Positions 27,457-37,113 of a stretch of DNA of 42,372 nucleotides are shown here, one piece after another. Positions within the stretch are counted from its first letter, which is position 1; every line of letters begins with the position of its first letter. A program made the translations under genes and the position numbers. The stretch is from Methyloceanibacter sp. (lineage in GTDB: Bacteria; Pseudomonadota; Alphaproteobacteria; Rhizobiales; Methyloligellaceae), in assembly GCA_029287395.1 (NCBI GenBank), contig JARFRF010000037.1:1-42372 (forward strand), given 5' to 3'. The notes under the pieces are model-generated. The model ran no database searches. It saw only the letters and a list, made by a program, of their open reading frames with translations, and had not been told where the DNA came from.

Positions 27457-28427
27457 GACGCGACCTTCGTAATTTTTGCTGGTACGGAATCCGCTTCCGT
27501 TTTTCTTGCGAACGCCTTGGCAGGCCGCAAACCAAGCAGATGACAGATGGCATAGACAAGGTCGGCGCGGTTCAGCGTATAAAAGTGGAACTCGGTAATA
27601 CCCTGATCAACCAAACCGAGAACCTGCTCTGCAGCGATCGCTGCCGCCACAAGGTGGCGCGTCTCCTGGTCGTCTTCGAGTCCCTCAAACCGTCGCCCCA
27701 ACCAATCGGGCACACTCGCGCCCGATCGCACTGCGAAGCTCGCTGCTTGCTTAAAGTTATGGATGGGAATGAGGCCCGGAACGATTGGGATGTCGATACC
27801 CGCCGCCCGGACCCGGTCCAAGTAGCGGAAATAGACATCGTTGTCGAAAAAGAACTGAGTGATGGCGCCGGTCGCACCCGCATCGACCTTGGCCTTCAGC
27901 ATATCGATGTCAGCTTCGACCGATGGCGACTCCGGGTGCTTTTCCGGATAGCAGCCCACCGAAATCTCGAACGGCGCGATCTTCCTGATGCCGGCAGTAA
28001 GATCCGCCGCATTCACATAACCCCCCGGCGTAGGCGTGTACTGGCTGCCCGCACCTTCCGGAGGGTCGCCACGGAGGGCTACAAGGTGCCGCACGCCCAG
28101 ATCCCAATACTCGCGAATGATCTCGTCGACATCTTCTTTGGTCGCACTCACGCAGGTCAGATGGGCCGTTGGTTTCAGAGTTGTCTCACTCAGAAGGCGA
28201 CCGACAGTCGCGTGCGTGCGTTCGCGCGTTGACCCGCCGGCCCCATAGGTGACCGAAACATACTTCGGACGTAGCGGCTCTAGGCGGCGAATGGAGCGCC
28301 AGAGCGTTTCCTCCATCGCCGGCGTTCGCGGTGGGAAAAACTCGAATGAAACGTCAATGGCGCCCCGACCGAGAAATCGGCGCTTGGGTGGTTCCTGCTC
28401 TTGAGAATCTTGCGTAGCGAGCATCAT
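27453..28427 (-). CDS. metF: 5,10-methylenetetrahydrofolate reductase MetF
   Basis: 324-residue FAD enzyme reducing 5,10-methylene-THF to 5-methyl-THF, the methyl donor for MetH. The start is the ATG at 28427, which overlaps the stop of the upstream regulator (ATGA); a longer frame to 28496 is not supported. Family motifs: [54 protein letters not shown] and [10 protein letters not shown]. It lies between the SahR-like gene and the split metH genes, supplying and using methyl groups in one operon. Confidence 0.96.
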   Translation of the reverse strand: MMLATQDSQEQEPPKRRFLGRGAIDVSFEFFPPRTPAMEETLWRSIRRLEPLRPKYVSVTYGAGGSTRERTHATVGRLLSETTLKPTAHLTCVSATKEDVDEIIREYWDLGVRHLVALRGDPPEGAGSQYTPTPGGYVNAADLTAGIRKIAPFEISVGCYPEKHPESPSVEADIDMLKAKVDAGATGAITQFFFDNDVYFRYLDRVRAAGIDIPIVPGLIPIHNFKQAASFAVRSGASVPDWLGRRFEGLEDDQETRHLVAAAIAAEQVLGLVDQGITEFHFYTLNRADLVYAICHLLGLRPAKAFARKTEADSVPAKITKVAS

Positions 28428-29572
28428 GCAGTGACCTCCACCTTGCCATTGCGCTTTTTTGTCTTGCCCGGAGCCGCCGGCTTTTGAGCGAGCCAAAGAG
28501 ATACTGTCAATTTACCTTCGGGAGTTCCTTTGGCCTGCGTACCTCTGAACGAAGCAGTACTGTCCGTAGCAGCTGCGCCATGTGGATCCAGATCCTTGAA
28601 GCTAAGGAGCTTGAGTCCCGCCCTCTCCATCATGCGCCCAAGCTGCGCGCGACCAAAGCCCAGTCGGCGATGCGCTGATTGTTCCCGCAGAAACTCGAGA
28701 TCATGGGGCGCAAAGTCGACGATCAGGAGCCGTCCGCCTGGAGCCAGCAACCTTGCGGCCTCGGCAACGGCTGTTGCGGGATCGTCGAGAAAGTGCAGCA
28801 CCTGGTGGACAACTACCGCGTCCGCGACCCCGTCGGGCAACGGAATATTATAAAGGTCGCCATGGCGCACCTGCGCCTGCGACAGCCCAACGCGCTCCAG
28901 CTTGTCGCGCGCATAAGCCAACATGTCGTGGTTGAGGTCAAAACCGAGCGCCTTCGCCGCGCGGGGACCGAATAGCTCGAGGATGCGACCCGTGCCGGTC
29001 CCTAGGTCGACAAGAAGTTCGAAGGGTCCGGCTCCCAACGCCCGAGCCATCGCCTCTTCGACTTGGCTTTCGGCAACATGCAGTGCACGGATGGAGTCCC
29101 ACTCGGCTGCATGGGCCTTGAAATAGTCCTGCGCGGCCTCAGCGCGTGCCCTCTGCACTGCCTCCGCACGCGCCCGATCGCGCGCTAGCGTCAGGTCCGC
29201 AGGGTCGAGACTATCGACAATCGCGCGCGCCAGCCCGCCTTCAGGCCCAGTGTCGGCGATGCGGAAGAAGACCCAAGATCCTTCGCGGAACCGCGTAATA
29301 ATTCCCGCCTCCGCCATGAGCTTCAGATGCCTGCTGATCCGCGGCTGGCTTTGGACAAGGATCTGCGTCAGATCCTTAACGTTATGCTCAGTCTCTGCCA
29401 GCAGGGCTAAAATACGCAGGCGCGTGGCCTCGCCCGCACTCCGCAGCGACGCAAGGACTTGCGCACTAGAAAGGCCAGAGCCAGGCGCCCGTGTTGGCTG
29501 GTCACGGCGCAGGGGAAGAACCGCTGACGCGAGCTTATGTGCGTGGCCGGGGTCCTGAAGCTGATCTGACAT
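28424..29572 (-). CDS. sahR: ArsR-methyltransferase fusion regulator, SahR-like
   Basis: 382 residues. Residues 35-105 are an ArsR-type winged helix (recognition helix in SQPRISRHLKLMAEAG); residues 155-320 are a class I SAM-methyltransferase domain with motif I DLGTGTG at 189-195. This fusion upstream of metF and metH is the form described for SahR in Alphaproteobacteria, which senses S-adenosylhomocysteine and represses the methionine cycle. The ArsR metal-binding cysteines are absent, so a metal sensor is unlikely. A perfect palindrome overlaps its start codon, fitting autorepression of the whole operon. Whether the methyltransferase domain is catalytic is unknown. Confidence 0.87.
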   Translation of the reverse strand: MSDQLQDPGHAHKLASAVLPLRRDQPTRAPGSGLSSAQVLASLRSAGEATRLRILALLAETEHNVKDLTQILVQSQPRISRHLKLMAEAGIITRFREGSWVFFRIADTGPEGGLARAIVDSLDPADLTLARDRARAEAVQRARAEAAQDYFKAHAAEWDSIRALHVAESQVEEAMARALGAGPFELLVDLGTGTGRILELFGPRAAKALGFDLNHDMLAYARDKLERVGLSQAQVRHGDLYNIPLPDGVADAVVVHQVLHFLDDPATAVAEAARLLAPGGRLLIVDFAPHDLEFLREQSAHRRLGFGRAQLGRMMERAGLKLLSFKDLDPHGAAATDSTASFRGTQAKGTPEGKLTVSLWLAQKPAAPGKTKKRNGKVEVTA

Positions 29573-29587
29573 AAAGATATGTTTATG
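29570..29587. promoter_or_regulatory. SahR-type operator at the start of the methionine operon
   Basis: CATAAAGATATGTTTATG is a palindrome with perfect 6-bp arms (29570-29575, 29582-29587) and only one symmetry break in the centre. It covers the start codon of the SahR-like gene. From memory, alphaproteobacterial SahR sites are AT-rich palindromes close to ATAAAGATATCTTTAT, which differs from this by one base in that span; that comparison could not be checked here. Confidence 0.65.
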
Positions 29588-29727
29588 CGTAGAATCTCAA
29601 ATGCGCAACCGTGAATGCGATGCCAATCACGGCGATCAACCCTTAGCTGCATCTATTTCAAGCCGTCCGGAGGCCGTGTAGGGCTTCGGAATATCGCGCG
29701 AAGCAGAGTGCTAAGAGGAGAAGGAGC

Positions 29728-29982
29728 ATGATTCCTGTCGATGGACAGTTGATGTTTGACGTAGCGCCCCGATTCAGCGGTGCCAAAGCGAGGCGGCAAA
29801 AGCAGATCATTGACGAGATTGGTCCAGCTCTACCCCCGACACTTGACGCCTACGCCATCAATACGCCACTCAGGATCGCTCATTTTGTTGGCCAGACGTG
29901 CCACGAATCCGCCGGCTTCCGTACGACGGAGGAGTTTGCAAGCCGGGCAGCCTTGGCGGAGGCATCTAAGCAAGCAGCCTGA
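29728..29982 (+). pseudogene. GH19 chitinase/endolysin-like gene, truncated
   Basis: An ATG with a very strong ribosome site (AGGAGAAGGAG) starts an 84-residue frame. Residues 45-72 read PLRIAHFVGQTCHESAGFRT then TEEFAS, the first catalytic block of phage-type GH19 enzymes (the Glu in HESAGF being the first acid). Family members run on for more than 100 residues with a second catalytic Glu and a substrate cleft; here the frame ends within a few codons, and the ettA stop follows 9 bp later. The enzyme is therefore incomplete and most likely inactive. Alternatively it is a short functional relative, which I consider less likely. Confidence 0.65.
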
Positions 29983-29991
29983 GGCTGAATC

Positions 29992-31650
29992 CTAGCCGCG
30001 CGCGAACTTCTTGTACTTAATCCGCTTTGGCACGATCGCGTCATCGCCAAGACGCCGCTTCTTGTCTTTCTCGTAGTCCTCGAAATTGCCTTCGAACCAC
30101 TCAACGTGGCTATCGCCCTCGAAAGCGAGTATGTGAGTGGCAATGCGATCCAGAAAGAAGCGATCGTGGCTAATGATCACGGCACAACCTGCAAAGTCCT
30201 CCAACGCAGCCTCAAGCGAAGACAGCGTTTCGACATCGAGATCGTTTGTCGGCTCATCGAGGAGGATCAGGTTGGCGCCGGACTTCAGCATTTTGGCGAG
30301 ATGGACGCGATTGCGCTCACCCCCAGAGAGCTGGCCGACTTTCTTTTGTTGGTCGCCACCCTTGAAGTTGAACCAGCCAACATAGGCCCTTGAAGGCACC
30401 TCACGCTTGCCCAGGGTCACCACCTCGGCGCCCGCGGAGATCTCTTCGTGAACGCTCTTCTTCTCGTCAAGCGCGTCGCGCGACTGATCGACATAGCCGA
30501 GCTTCACCGTGTCACCCACCCGGATGGAACCATTGTCCGGGGTCTCTTGGCCAACGATCATGCGAAACAAGGTTGTCTTGCCTGCCCCATTTGGACCGAT
30601 AACACCCACAATACCGCCCGGTGGCAGCTTGAACGAAAGGCCCTCGACGAGGAGCCTGTCGCCAAAGGCTTTCTCCAAATCATCGGCCTCGATGACGATA
30701 TCGCCGAGCCGAGGCCCTGGCGGAATTGTAATCTGCGCCCTCGCCGTTTTATCGGCCCCAGCCTCGGCCAACAATTCGTCATAGGCCTTGATGCGCGCCT
30801 TAGACTTAGCCTGACGCGCCTTTGGGCTCGCCCGGATCCAGTCGAGCTCGCGCGCAAGGGTCCGCTGCTTGGCTTCCTCTTGCTTTCCCTCGACTTCTAG
30901 CCGCTTCTGCTTTTGCTCAAGCCAGGACGAATAGTTGCCCTTATAGGGCACGCCCTGCCCGCGATCGAGCTCGAGCGTCCATTCCGTGATGTTATCCAAG
31001 AAGTAGCGATCGTGGGTGACCATGACGATTGTGCCGGGGTAGTCGCGTAGATGGTGCTCCAGCCAGGCAACACTCTCCGCGTCCAGATGGTTGGTGGGCT
31101 CGTCGAGCAGCAAGATGTCTGGCTTAGCCAGCAGGAGCCGGCACAACGCCACACGCCGTCGTTCGCCGCCTGAGAGCTTCCCCACCTCTCCATCGCCCGG
31201 GGGGCAGCGCAGCGCATCCATGGCTTGTTCAACTTGACCATCGAGATCCCATAGGTCCTGCGCGTCGATCTCGTCCTGCAGTCGCGCCATCTCGTCCGCG
31301 GTTTCGTCTGAGTAATTCACCGCGAGTTCGTTGTAGCGGTCGAGTTTGGCCTTCTTCTCTGCAACGCCTTCCATGACGTTGCCCATGACGTCCTTGTCCG
31401 GATTGAGCTGAGGTTCCTGAGGCAAGTACCCAACACGCACACCTTCCGCGGCCCATGCCTCGCCCGTGAACTCCTTTTCCTCGCCCGCCATGATGCGAAG
31501 CAGCGTGGATTTACCGGCTCCGTTCACACCAACGACGCCAATCTTTGCGCCGGGGAGAAAGGCGAGCGTTACATCCTTCAAGACCTGCTTCCCGCCGGGA
31601 TAGGTCTTGTTCAGTTTCGTCATGACGTAGACGTATTGCGGGTTAGCCAT
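29992..31650 (-). CDS. ettA: ABC-F translation factor EttA
   Basis: 552-residue ABC-F ATPase that binds the ribosomal E site and gates translation elongation according to the ATP/ADP ratio. Two ABC cassettes: Walker [10 protein letters not shown] near residue 40 and GPNGAGKTT near 355, signatures [16 protein letters not shown] and [15 protein letters not shown], Walker [12 protein letters not shown] and [11 protein letters not shown]. The long first-half insertion ([18 protein letters not shown]) is the arm typical of EttA, and the overall length fits EttA rather than the Uup or YbiT branches. The ATG at 31650 follows GGAG. Confidence 0.95.
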   Translation of the reverse strand: MANPQYVYVMTKLNKTYPGGKQVLKDVTLAFLPGAKIGVVGVNGAGKSTLLRIMAGEEKEFTGEAWAAEGVRVGYLPQEPQLNPDKDVMGNVMEGVAEKKAKLDRYNELAVNYSDETADEMARLQDEIDAQDLWDLDGQVEQAMDALRCPPGDGEVGKLSGGERRRVALCRLLLAKPDILLLDEPTNHLDAESVAWLEHHLRDYPGTIVMVTHDRYFLDNITEWTLELDRGQGVPYKGNYSSWLEQKQKRLEVEGKQEEAKQRTLARELDWIRASPKARQAKSKARIKAYDELLAEAGADKTARAQITIPPGPRLGDIVIEADDLEKAFGDRLLVEGLSFKLPPGGIVGVIGPNGAGKTTLFRMIVGQETPDNGSIRVGDTVKLGYVDQSRDALDEKKSVHEEISAGAEVVTLGKREVPSRAYVGWFNFKGGDQQKKVGQLSGGERNRVHLAKMLKSGANLILLDEPTNDLDVETLSSLEAALEDFAGCAVIISHDRFFLDRIATHILAFEGDSHVEWFEGNFEDYEKDKKRRLGDDAIVPKRIKYKKFARG

Positions 31651-31855
31651 TGTTCTCCGTTTTTTGCTTTCTTGCTGGCGGCGATGGGAATAGCTGATTT
31701 GATCGCGCTTTTAACGAGTCGTGCGCGCGAACTCAACGAGGGAAGCTCGCGCCCAGGAGGACGTTCTGATTTGCAATGAAATCCAAGAGGACAAGCGACG
31801 GCGGCGGCACGACAACAGACGCGACCGACGGTAATGCGAGCCGATAACGGATCCG

Positions 31856-32899
31856 CTACAGGAGTTCCGGCAAGCGTGCTTTCAGCTTCTGCGCGAGAGC
31901 ATCCAGCGGGTTTTCCTGCAAGGGCTCAACCTCTGCCAACGCCCCCGCAAAGCTGTCCGGCGTCAATTCGGCAATGGGAATGGTGCGCGACCAGTTATTG
32001 CCCATGAGGAACTCTCGATAAAGCTGCTCATCTTCGGTGAAACGCGCGGCGCGCGGCGAAACTCCTACGACGGGGAGCCGTGCCGACACGGCTTCCGAAA
32101 TCATTGAACTTGAGTCCTCCGTGCAGACGATTGCGTCCGAGTTGGCGAAGATCTGCGGCAGCGTTCCGGGACCCGCCGTGCGAAAATCGACGAACTTGGC
32201 GACAACGCTCTCGTCGCGCGCCATCTCAGCGATTCTATCTGCCACACTGTCCGGTGTGCGCCGGGAGGTAGATATCAGCCATCGCGTTCCCCAGGCGCTG
32301 GCTACCTTGGCAACGAAGGTCAGCAGGTCTTTCCATTCGCTGTCGCGGTACCGGAACCGCCCTGCCTGCCCGCCTATAAGGAGTCCCAATGTCTGGGGGT
32401 GATTCTCAGGTCCGAAGCGCGGCACGGTCGCCGGCCGACCAAGCGCGTCCGGATCGATCGAGGATGGCTTCAAAACAACGAGATGACGCTCGCTGCCCCG
32501 GTCACGCTCGTAGGAGGAGATAATTAAGCTGAAATTGTCCGGCTCTAGTCCGCGTAAAAGTGAGCCGCAAAATATATTGGGAACATCGAGAAGCCGCGTA
32601 ACGCAAATATTGGGCATGTGTGTCTCGCCGCCGGCGGAAACCACAAGATCGGCTTCTGGCAGCGTCTCCGCATCAATGCGATAGGCCATACGCAGCATGC
32701 GGGGTGGATAAAAACTCTTGGCGTTGATCCGCGCTCGCAGCCAGCGCGTTGGGACGATCCATTTGCGTTTCACCTCGATCCGGGTGACATCAACCGGCCT
32801 CAGCCGCGCCAAAGCAGCAATCACGCCCTCGGCGATGTGGTAGTGGCCCGGCCGCGTATCGGCTAAAAAGATAACCCTTAACGGGGTGATGTCTGACAT
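31856..32899 (-). CDS. ELM1-family protein (mitochondrial fission ELM1-like)
   Basis: 347 residues of a family whose plant member ELM1 acts in mitochondrial fission; in alphaproteobacteria it is widespread with unproven function. The fold resembles a two-domain GT-B glycosyltransferase: LVVSAGGETHMPNICVTRLL, a HPQTLGLLIGGQAGRF segment and SDAIVCTEDSSSMISEAVSA, similar to the nucleotide-sugar site of such enzymes. A glycosyltransferase-like envelope role is inference. It stands alone with 205 bp to ettA upstream of its end; that gap holds no supported feature. The ATG at 32899 is the first in frame. Confidence 0.85.
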   Translation of the reverse strand: MSDITPLRVIFLADTRPGHYHIAEGVIAALARLRPVDVTRIEVKRKWIVPTRWLRARINAKSFYPPRMLRMAYRIDAETLPEADLVVSAGGETHMPNICVTRLLDVPNIFCGSLLRGLEPDNFSLIISSYERDRGSERHLVVLKPSSIDPDALGRPATVPRFGPENHPQTLGLLIGGQAGRFRYRDSEWKDLLTFVAKVASAWGTRWLISTSRRTPDSVADRIAEMARDESVVAKFVDFRTAGPGTLPQIFANSDAIVCTEDSSSMISEAVSARLPVVGVSPRAARFTEDEQLYREFLMGNNWSRTIPIAELTPDSFAGALAEVEPLQENPLDALAQKLKARLPELL

Positions 32900-33035
32900 G
32901 ACTAAGGCAGCTTTTTTGGAACGGCGGCAGGTTGATACCGCACCCGAGCCACCTCATCAAAGGCCTTCTGGTGTGCTTGGCAAATAGGGCAAGTTTCCGC
33001 ACAATCAGGCAACGAGCCTGAAAAGGAGCCATACG

Positions 33036-33425
33036 TTGAGCGAAGTGACAAAGTGCGACGTAATCCTGAAAGCGATGGTCGCCATGGCAAGTGCCGATGG
33101 GCACCTCGACACGCGCGAGGTCGGTCTGATCCAGGAGATTTATGAGGACTGCACCGAGAAAACGCTGACGGCCGACGCCATTGCGCGTGCCGCAAAAGAG
33201 GTTGCCGGAGAAGACATTAGGGACGGTCTTGCGGCTCTGGCTCCATCCTTAGACCAAACGACCAAGGACGAGATTCTCTGCGCGGCCTATCGTGTTCTTT
33301 TGGCGGATAGTCGAGTGGCCGGCGAAGAACGTAAAGAGCTGCACGATATGGCGAAGGCCCTCGGCGTTTCTGAAATTCATCTGAGCGCGCTACTCGAAGA
33401 ACTCTCCGCAACGCTGCACCAATAA
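33036..33425 (+). CDS. TerB-family protein
   Basis: 129 residues, all helical, of the TerB/DjlA-N type: MVAMASADGHLDTREVGLIQ and VLLADSRVAGEERKELHDMA are the paired acidic helical repeats, the first with the AxxDGxL/E motif. The TTG at 33036 is the start because AAAAGGAG lies at 33021-33028, 7 nt before it. Function is unknown; TerB domains occur in tellurite-resistance and stress systems, but no ter genes are nearby. It starts 137 bp from the divergent ELM1-like gene. Confidence 0.85.
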   Translation: MSEVTKCDVILKAMVAMASADGHLDTREVGLIQEIYEDCTEKTLTADAIARAAKEVAGEDIRDGLAALAPSLDQTTKDEILCAAYRVLLADSRVAGEERKELHDMAKALGVSEIHLSALLEELSATLHQ

Positions 33426-33498
33426 GCTGAATCCGGCTTGCAGAGGCGATGCGCAACCCACTAGGGTTCAGGCCGAACTTCGAACCGCGCGCGGACTT

Positions 33499-34194
33499 AT
33501 GATCCTTTCACACAAACACAAATTCATCTTCATCAAGACGAAGAAGACCGCCGGGACGGCCGTCGAAGCGGCGATCTCGCAGCTTTGCGGTCCTGAAGAC
33601 GTGATCACGCCCTATCGCGCGGCGAGCGAGAAAGACCGCACGGGTCTTGGCCCACAAAATTATCAGATAGACCATCCGCTCAAACCGCAGCGCTCGGTGT
33701 GGCGCAAACTGCTTGGACGGCCTGAACGCTACTGGCACCCGACCATCGGATTTTACGAGCATATGCCCGCATGGCGCATCCGCGACTATGTCGGCGCCGA
33801 CATCTGGAACAGCTATTTCAAGTTCTCGTTCGACCGGAACCCATGGGACCGGCAAGTGTCATGGTACTTGTACAAAACCAAATCGAAGAAGACTCGGCCC
33901 AGCTTCGAACGCTACATGCGACGATCCACGGCATATGTAGACAACCACGAGCTCTACATGTTGGACGACGCGCTCGCTGTGGACTTTCTTGGCCGGTATG
34001 AGAATCTCGAGGCGGACCTGAACACCGCGTTGTCGCTCGCCGGTGTCGAAGAGAAGGTCAGCGTCCCCAAAGTGAATGTGACGCCGAACAAGGACTCGGA
34101 GCGTACATACCGTAGCTACTACACACCGAAGCTCCAGGCGCAGGTGACAGACTGGTACCAGCCCGAAATCCAATTGCTTGGCTACGAATTCTGA
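33499..34194 (+). CDS. Sulfotransferase-family protein
   Basis: 231 residues with the P-loop-like 5'-phosphosulfate site FIKTKKTAGTAVEAAI near residues 12-27 and the 3'-phosphate site FSFDRNPWDRQVSWYLYK near 109-126, the layout of Golgi-type and bacterial sulfotransferase family 2 enzymes that use PAPS to sulfate carbohydrates. The acceptor is unknown. There is no signal peptide, so it acts in the cytoplasm. It is not near a polysaccharide cluster here; single sulfotransferase genes of this type are frequent in alphaproteobacteria. Confidence 0.85.
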   Translation: MILSHKHKFIFIKTKKTAGTAVEAAISQLCGPEDVITPYRAASEKDRTGLGPQNYQIDHPLKPQRSVWRKLLGRPERYWHPTIGFYEHMPAWRIRDYVGADIWNSYFKFSFDRNPWDRQVSWYLYKTKSKKTRPSFERYMRRSTAYVDNHELYMLDDALAVDFLGRYENLEADLNTALSLAGVEEKVSVPKVNVTPNKDSERTYRSYYTPKLQAQVTDWYQPEIQLLGYEF

Positions 34195-34260
34195 TCGTTC
34201 ACTGCGCCGCATTGCAAGCGGCATGCGGCAGGCCGCGTCCGACCCGCCGCTTGGCGCGAC

Positions 34261-34401
34261 TTACTGCGTGCAGGATTTGCTCTCGGCGCTCCAGGTGCCG
34301 CCGGATGCTTCGCAATCGGCCTGGTTGTCGGGACCAGCAAAAGCCGGAACCGCAAAGCCTAGCGTGGTGGCAAGAGCGAGCATGGTGACGAAATACTTCA
34401 T
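34261..34401 (-). CDS. 46-residue exported protein with one cysteine pair
   Basis: The ATG at 34401 is set by GGAGG (minus strand, about 10 nt upstream). Signal peptide residues 1-22 (MLALATTLGFAVPAFA), then a mature part of only 24 residues, GPDNQADCEASGGTWS followed by AESKSCTQ, with Cys30 and Cys44. The two cysteines probably form a disulfide. Small DCxxxGGTWxxxxKxC peptides of this form recur in alphaproteobacteria, but I know no function. It is convergent with the sulfotransferase gene. Confidence 0.8.
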   Translation of the reverse strand: MKYFVTMLALATTLGFAVPAFAGPDNQADCEASGGTWSAESKSCTQ

Positions 34402-34553
34402 GGTCAGATCCTCCGTTTTGACGCGCCTACAATTGCTGCAGGCGGACGTAAAAACGCAGGGTCTTTCGGTTGGTTCCGCTTCTCGGCAAACTAAGGCAAG
34501 CTGCCCGCAAAAGACCTTAGTGTAGACAGACGCCACGAGACGCAGGGGCTAGA

Positions 34554-35339
34554 TTGGGGCTAAGCGAAAACAAACTGTTGTACATCTGTGTCGTCGGGCT
34601 CATGGGCATCGTGGCCGGGCTTTGGCCTATCCTTGCGAGCCCCCAGCTGCGCTACGAGCGATACTTCTCTCTCGGCAATGCCTTTGGCGGCGGGGTCTTT
34701 CTGGGCGCAGCCCTTATCCATCTGCTTCCGGACGCCATCGACAGCTTGAACAGTCTGCTGGGCCCAAGCTTGCAATACCCGCTGGCGTCACTCATCTGCG
34801 CCAGCGGCTTTCTCCTGATCCTGCTGATCGAAAAGGTCATCATTGCCGAGGGTGAAGCCGGCATGGTGAATGCCGTCAATGTGCGCCGCTATGCGCTCGC
34901 GCCCTACGTCTTGGCCCTGGTTCTGTCGGTCCACTCCATCATCGCCGGTATCGCGTTGGGGGCGGAGAGTAGTGCGATCACATCGGCCGCACTCTTCATC
35001 GCAATTATGGCTCATAAGGGCGTGGCCGGTTTTGCCCTCGGCGTGAGCCTGCGCCGTGCCCATATCAAGCGCCCCCGCGCCGTCGGCCTTATCGCCTTCT
35101 TTGCGACGATGACGCCGCTGGGGATTGCAGTCGGCGCCGTGCTGGGTGCGCTCCTTTCGGGCAGAGGAGCCGAATGGTTTGAAGGTATCTTCGATGCGCT
35201 TGCTGCCGGAACGTTCCTTTACATCGCTGTGATCGACATCGTTGAGAGCGAGTTCGCCAAGCAAGGAGACGCCGGAGCTAAATTTGCCATGGTGCTTCTT
35301 GGCATCGCCGTCATGGCGCTCATCGCCGTCTGGACTTAG
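34554..35339 (+). CDS. ZIP-family divalent metal transporter
   Basis: 261-residue inner-membrane protein with eight predicted helices. Family marks: HLLPDAIDSL in an early helix, LSVHSIIAGIALG in helix IV and MAHKGVAGFALG in helix V, whose histidines form the metal path in ZIP transporters, which import zinc, iron or manganese. The loop between helices III and IV is short. The start is TTG at 34554 by frame length; no strong ribosome site is seen, so a later start such as Met17 is possible. The metal cannot be deduced. Confidence 0.88.
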   Translation: MGLSENKLLYICVVGLMGIVAGLWPILASPQLRYERYFSLGNAFGGGVFLGAALIHLLPDAIDSLNSLLGPSLQYPLASLICASGFLLILLIEKVIIAEGEAGMVNAVNVRRYALAPYVLALVLSVHSIIAGIALGAESSAITSAALFIAIMAHKGVAGFALGVSLRRAHIKRPRAVGLIAFFATMTPLGIAVGAVLGALLSGRGAEWFEGIFDALAAGTFLYIAVIDIVESEFAKQGDAGAKFAMVLLGIAVMALIAVWT

Positions 35340-35617
35340 TACGCAGGCAACTCCGCGCTATATTTAGGGGATATTGGGCGCGATCTAACACCCTCGCTTT
35401 AAGCTGCTAAGGACCCAAAGCGGTCGTCAGAACAGCGTTCGCAACCTAACGCTGCCCACCGCCAGCAAGTCTTCGGCCTGATTTTCGGATCTCAGAATTC
35501 TTTTCTCGTTGATTGTTGACTCAGAGTGACAGCCTTCCTGATGGCCTCAGTGCTAGGGTTTCAGTGGTACGCTTGGAGGCCCCAGTTATGGGCCTCCGGT
35601 ACACAATTGGGGGCATC

Positions 35618-37047
35618 ATGCGGCTGTTCGTTGGCTTGGTCATGTCGATAGGGGTTGCCATGCCGGCGCTTGCACAGCAGCCGGGCGTACAGGCCGAGGA
35701 AGAAGGAGCTTTCGCTGCGCCGTGGTTTGTGGATCCAACGGACATGACGCGCAACCCCGATGACATCACTAATCGCTTGAAGCAGGAGGCCAAGCGCAAA
35801 GACACACTGCTCCGCACGCCGGGCCTCGATCGGATGCTGCGCCCCTGGAACGAGTTCAAGGACCAAATTTACGATGACTACGGACTAGCCTTCGGCGTCT
35901 TCTATACCGCGCTCTACCAGAAGGCCGATGCCAGTCTGGTTGATGCTAATGGCCAATCAGGACCGGACGAAGCATCGGGCGGCATTCTAGGCATCGCCGG
36001 CACCTGGGAACTCCTGGGGCGCGATACGCAGCATCCTGGAAGCCTGGGTTTTAGATTGCAGGACCGTCACCGCATGGGTGCGATCCCTCCTCAAAACTTG
36101 GGCCCGGACATCGGCTCATTGTGGCTAACGGGCACGGCATTCAACGAATTCGACATGTCCCTAGTTGAACTCTACTGGGACCAACACATTATCAAGGATC
36201 GACTCGCCTTCCGGTTCGGCAAGACGATCCCCTTCGCGATCCACGATTACTTCAAGTACAAAAGCCCGGTCTCAGGATTTCAGGACTCCAACTTCACACT
36301 GAATAGCTCAATCGCTTGGGTTGGCTTCGGCCTCGGAGCCGTCGGGCTCGTTCGGCCCACGTCGGACATTTATGTCCTTGCGGAATCTACGATGCTAAGG
36401 GAAAGCAGAACCGGGCCGGCTTCGACAGCTTTTTCAACGATGGCGAGCACTTCACCATTGCTGACATCGGCTGGGACCCGGGTTATTTGGACCCTGCGCG
36501 AAAGGTAAGCATCGGACCGATTGAGGTTAGCGACTACCACATCACTCTTTGGCACAGGGATAGCGTCGAAAAGGCCATGACACCCGAAGGTTGGGGGTTC
36601 ACCGTCTTTCTCGAACACCGCATTGGCAACATCTTGCCCTTCTTCCGCTATGGCTATTCCGAAGGTATTGGCGGGGGCAGTCCGGCGCTGCTCGATCAGA
36701 TGGTGGCAGGCGGCTTCGCAATTGAGGATGTCTTCGGACAAGACAATGACGTAATAGGGATCGGCGCGAGCTGGGGGCGCAGGGACCTCGGCAGCACAGT
36801 GGTCCCGGTCAGCAGTCCGATCATCGTCGATGTTGGTGATGACCTCATTAATCTAGGCGAATTCACCGACCTCTTGCAGGTCGATTTCGGTACCGTAGAG
36901 CAATACTCGGTCGAAATCTTCTACCGGGTGCAGCTCACCCAGGAGTTCCAGGTTACACCAAGCGTGCAGTTCATCGTCGATCCCGCCTTCAACCTAGCGG
37001 AGGATACGATTACGGTGCTGGGCGTGCGAGGTCGCGCCGAGTTCTAG
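35618..37047 (+). pseudogene. OprB-type carbohydrate porin, frameshifted
   Basis: Outer-membrane porin with a signal peptide (MRLFVGLVMSIGVAMPALAQ) and, in frame one, DDYGLAFGVFYTALYQKADA and FRLQDRHRMGAIP, typical OprB segments. At 36380-36384 the frame breaks: the first frame reads SDIYVLAESTML and soon ends, while the -1 frame carries on as GIYDAKGKQNRAGFDS and IGWDPGYLDPARKV, ending in a beta-barrel C-terminus with final Phe (GVRGRAEF) at 37047. One extra base near 36383 would restore about 476 residues, a normal OprB length. Whether it is a real mutation or an error in a G run cannot be settled from the sequence. A start at 35588 or earlier is possible but less signal-like. Confidence 0.88.
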
Positions 37048-37113
37048 CACCGAATAATTCGCCATCAAGTGACCGTCTTGGCATGACACCAGGGACGTCT
37101 AACGCTTGACAGT

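Noticed and set aside
31778-31849. 23-codon frame (MKSKRTSDGG...) between ettA and the ELM1-like gene
   Set aside because: No good ribosome site and low-complexity Thr/Gly composition; probably chance.
36370-36390. Programmed ribosomal frameshift in the porin gene
   Set aside because: No slippery heptamer or downstream pseudoknot is evident, and the gene class is not known to use one.
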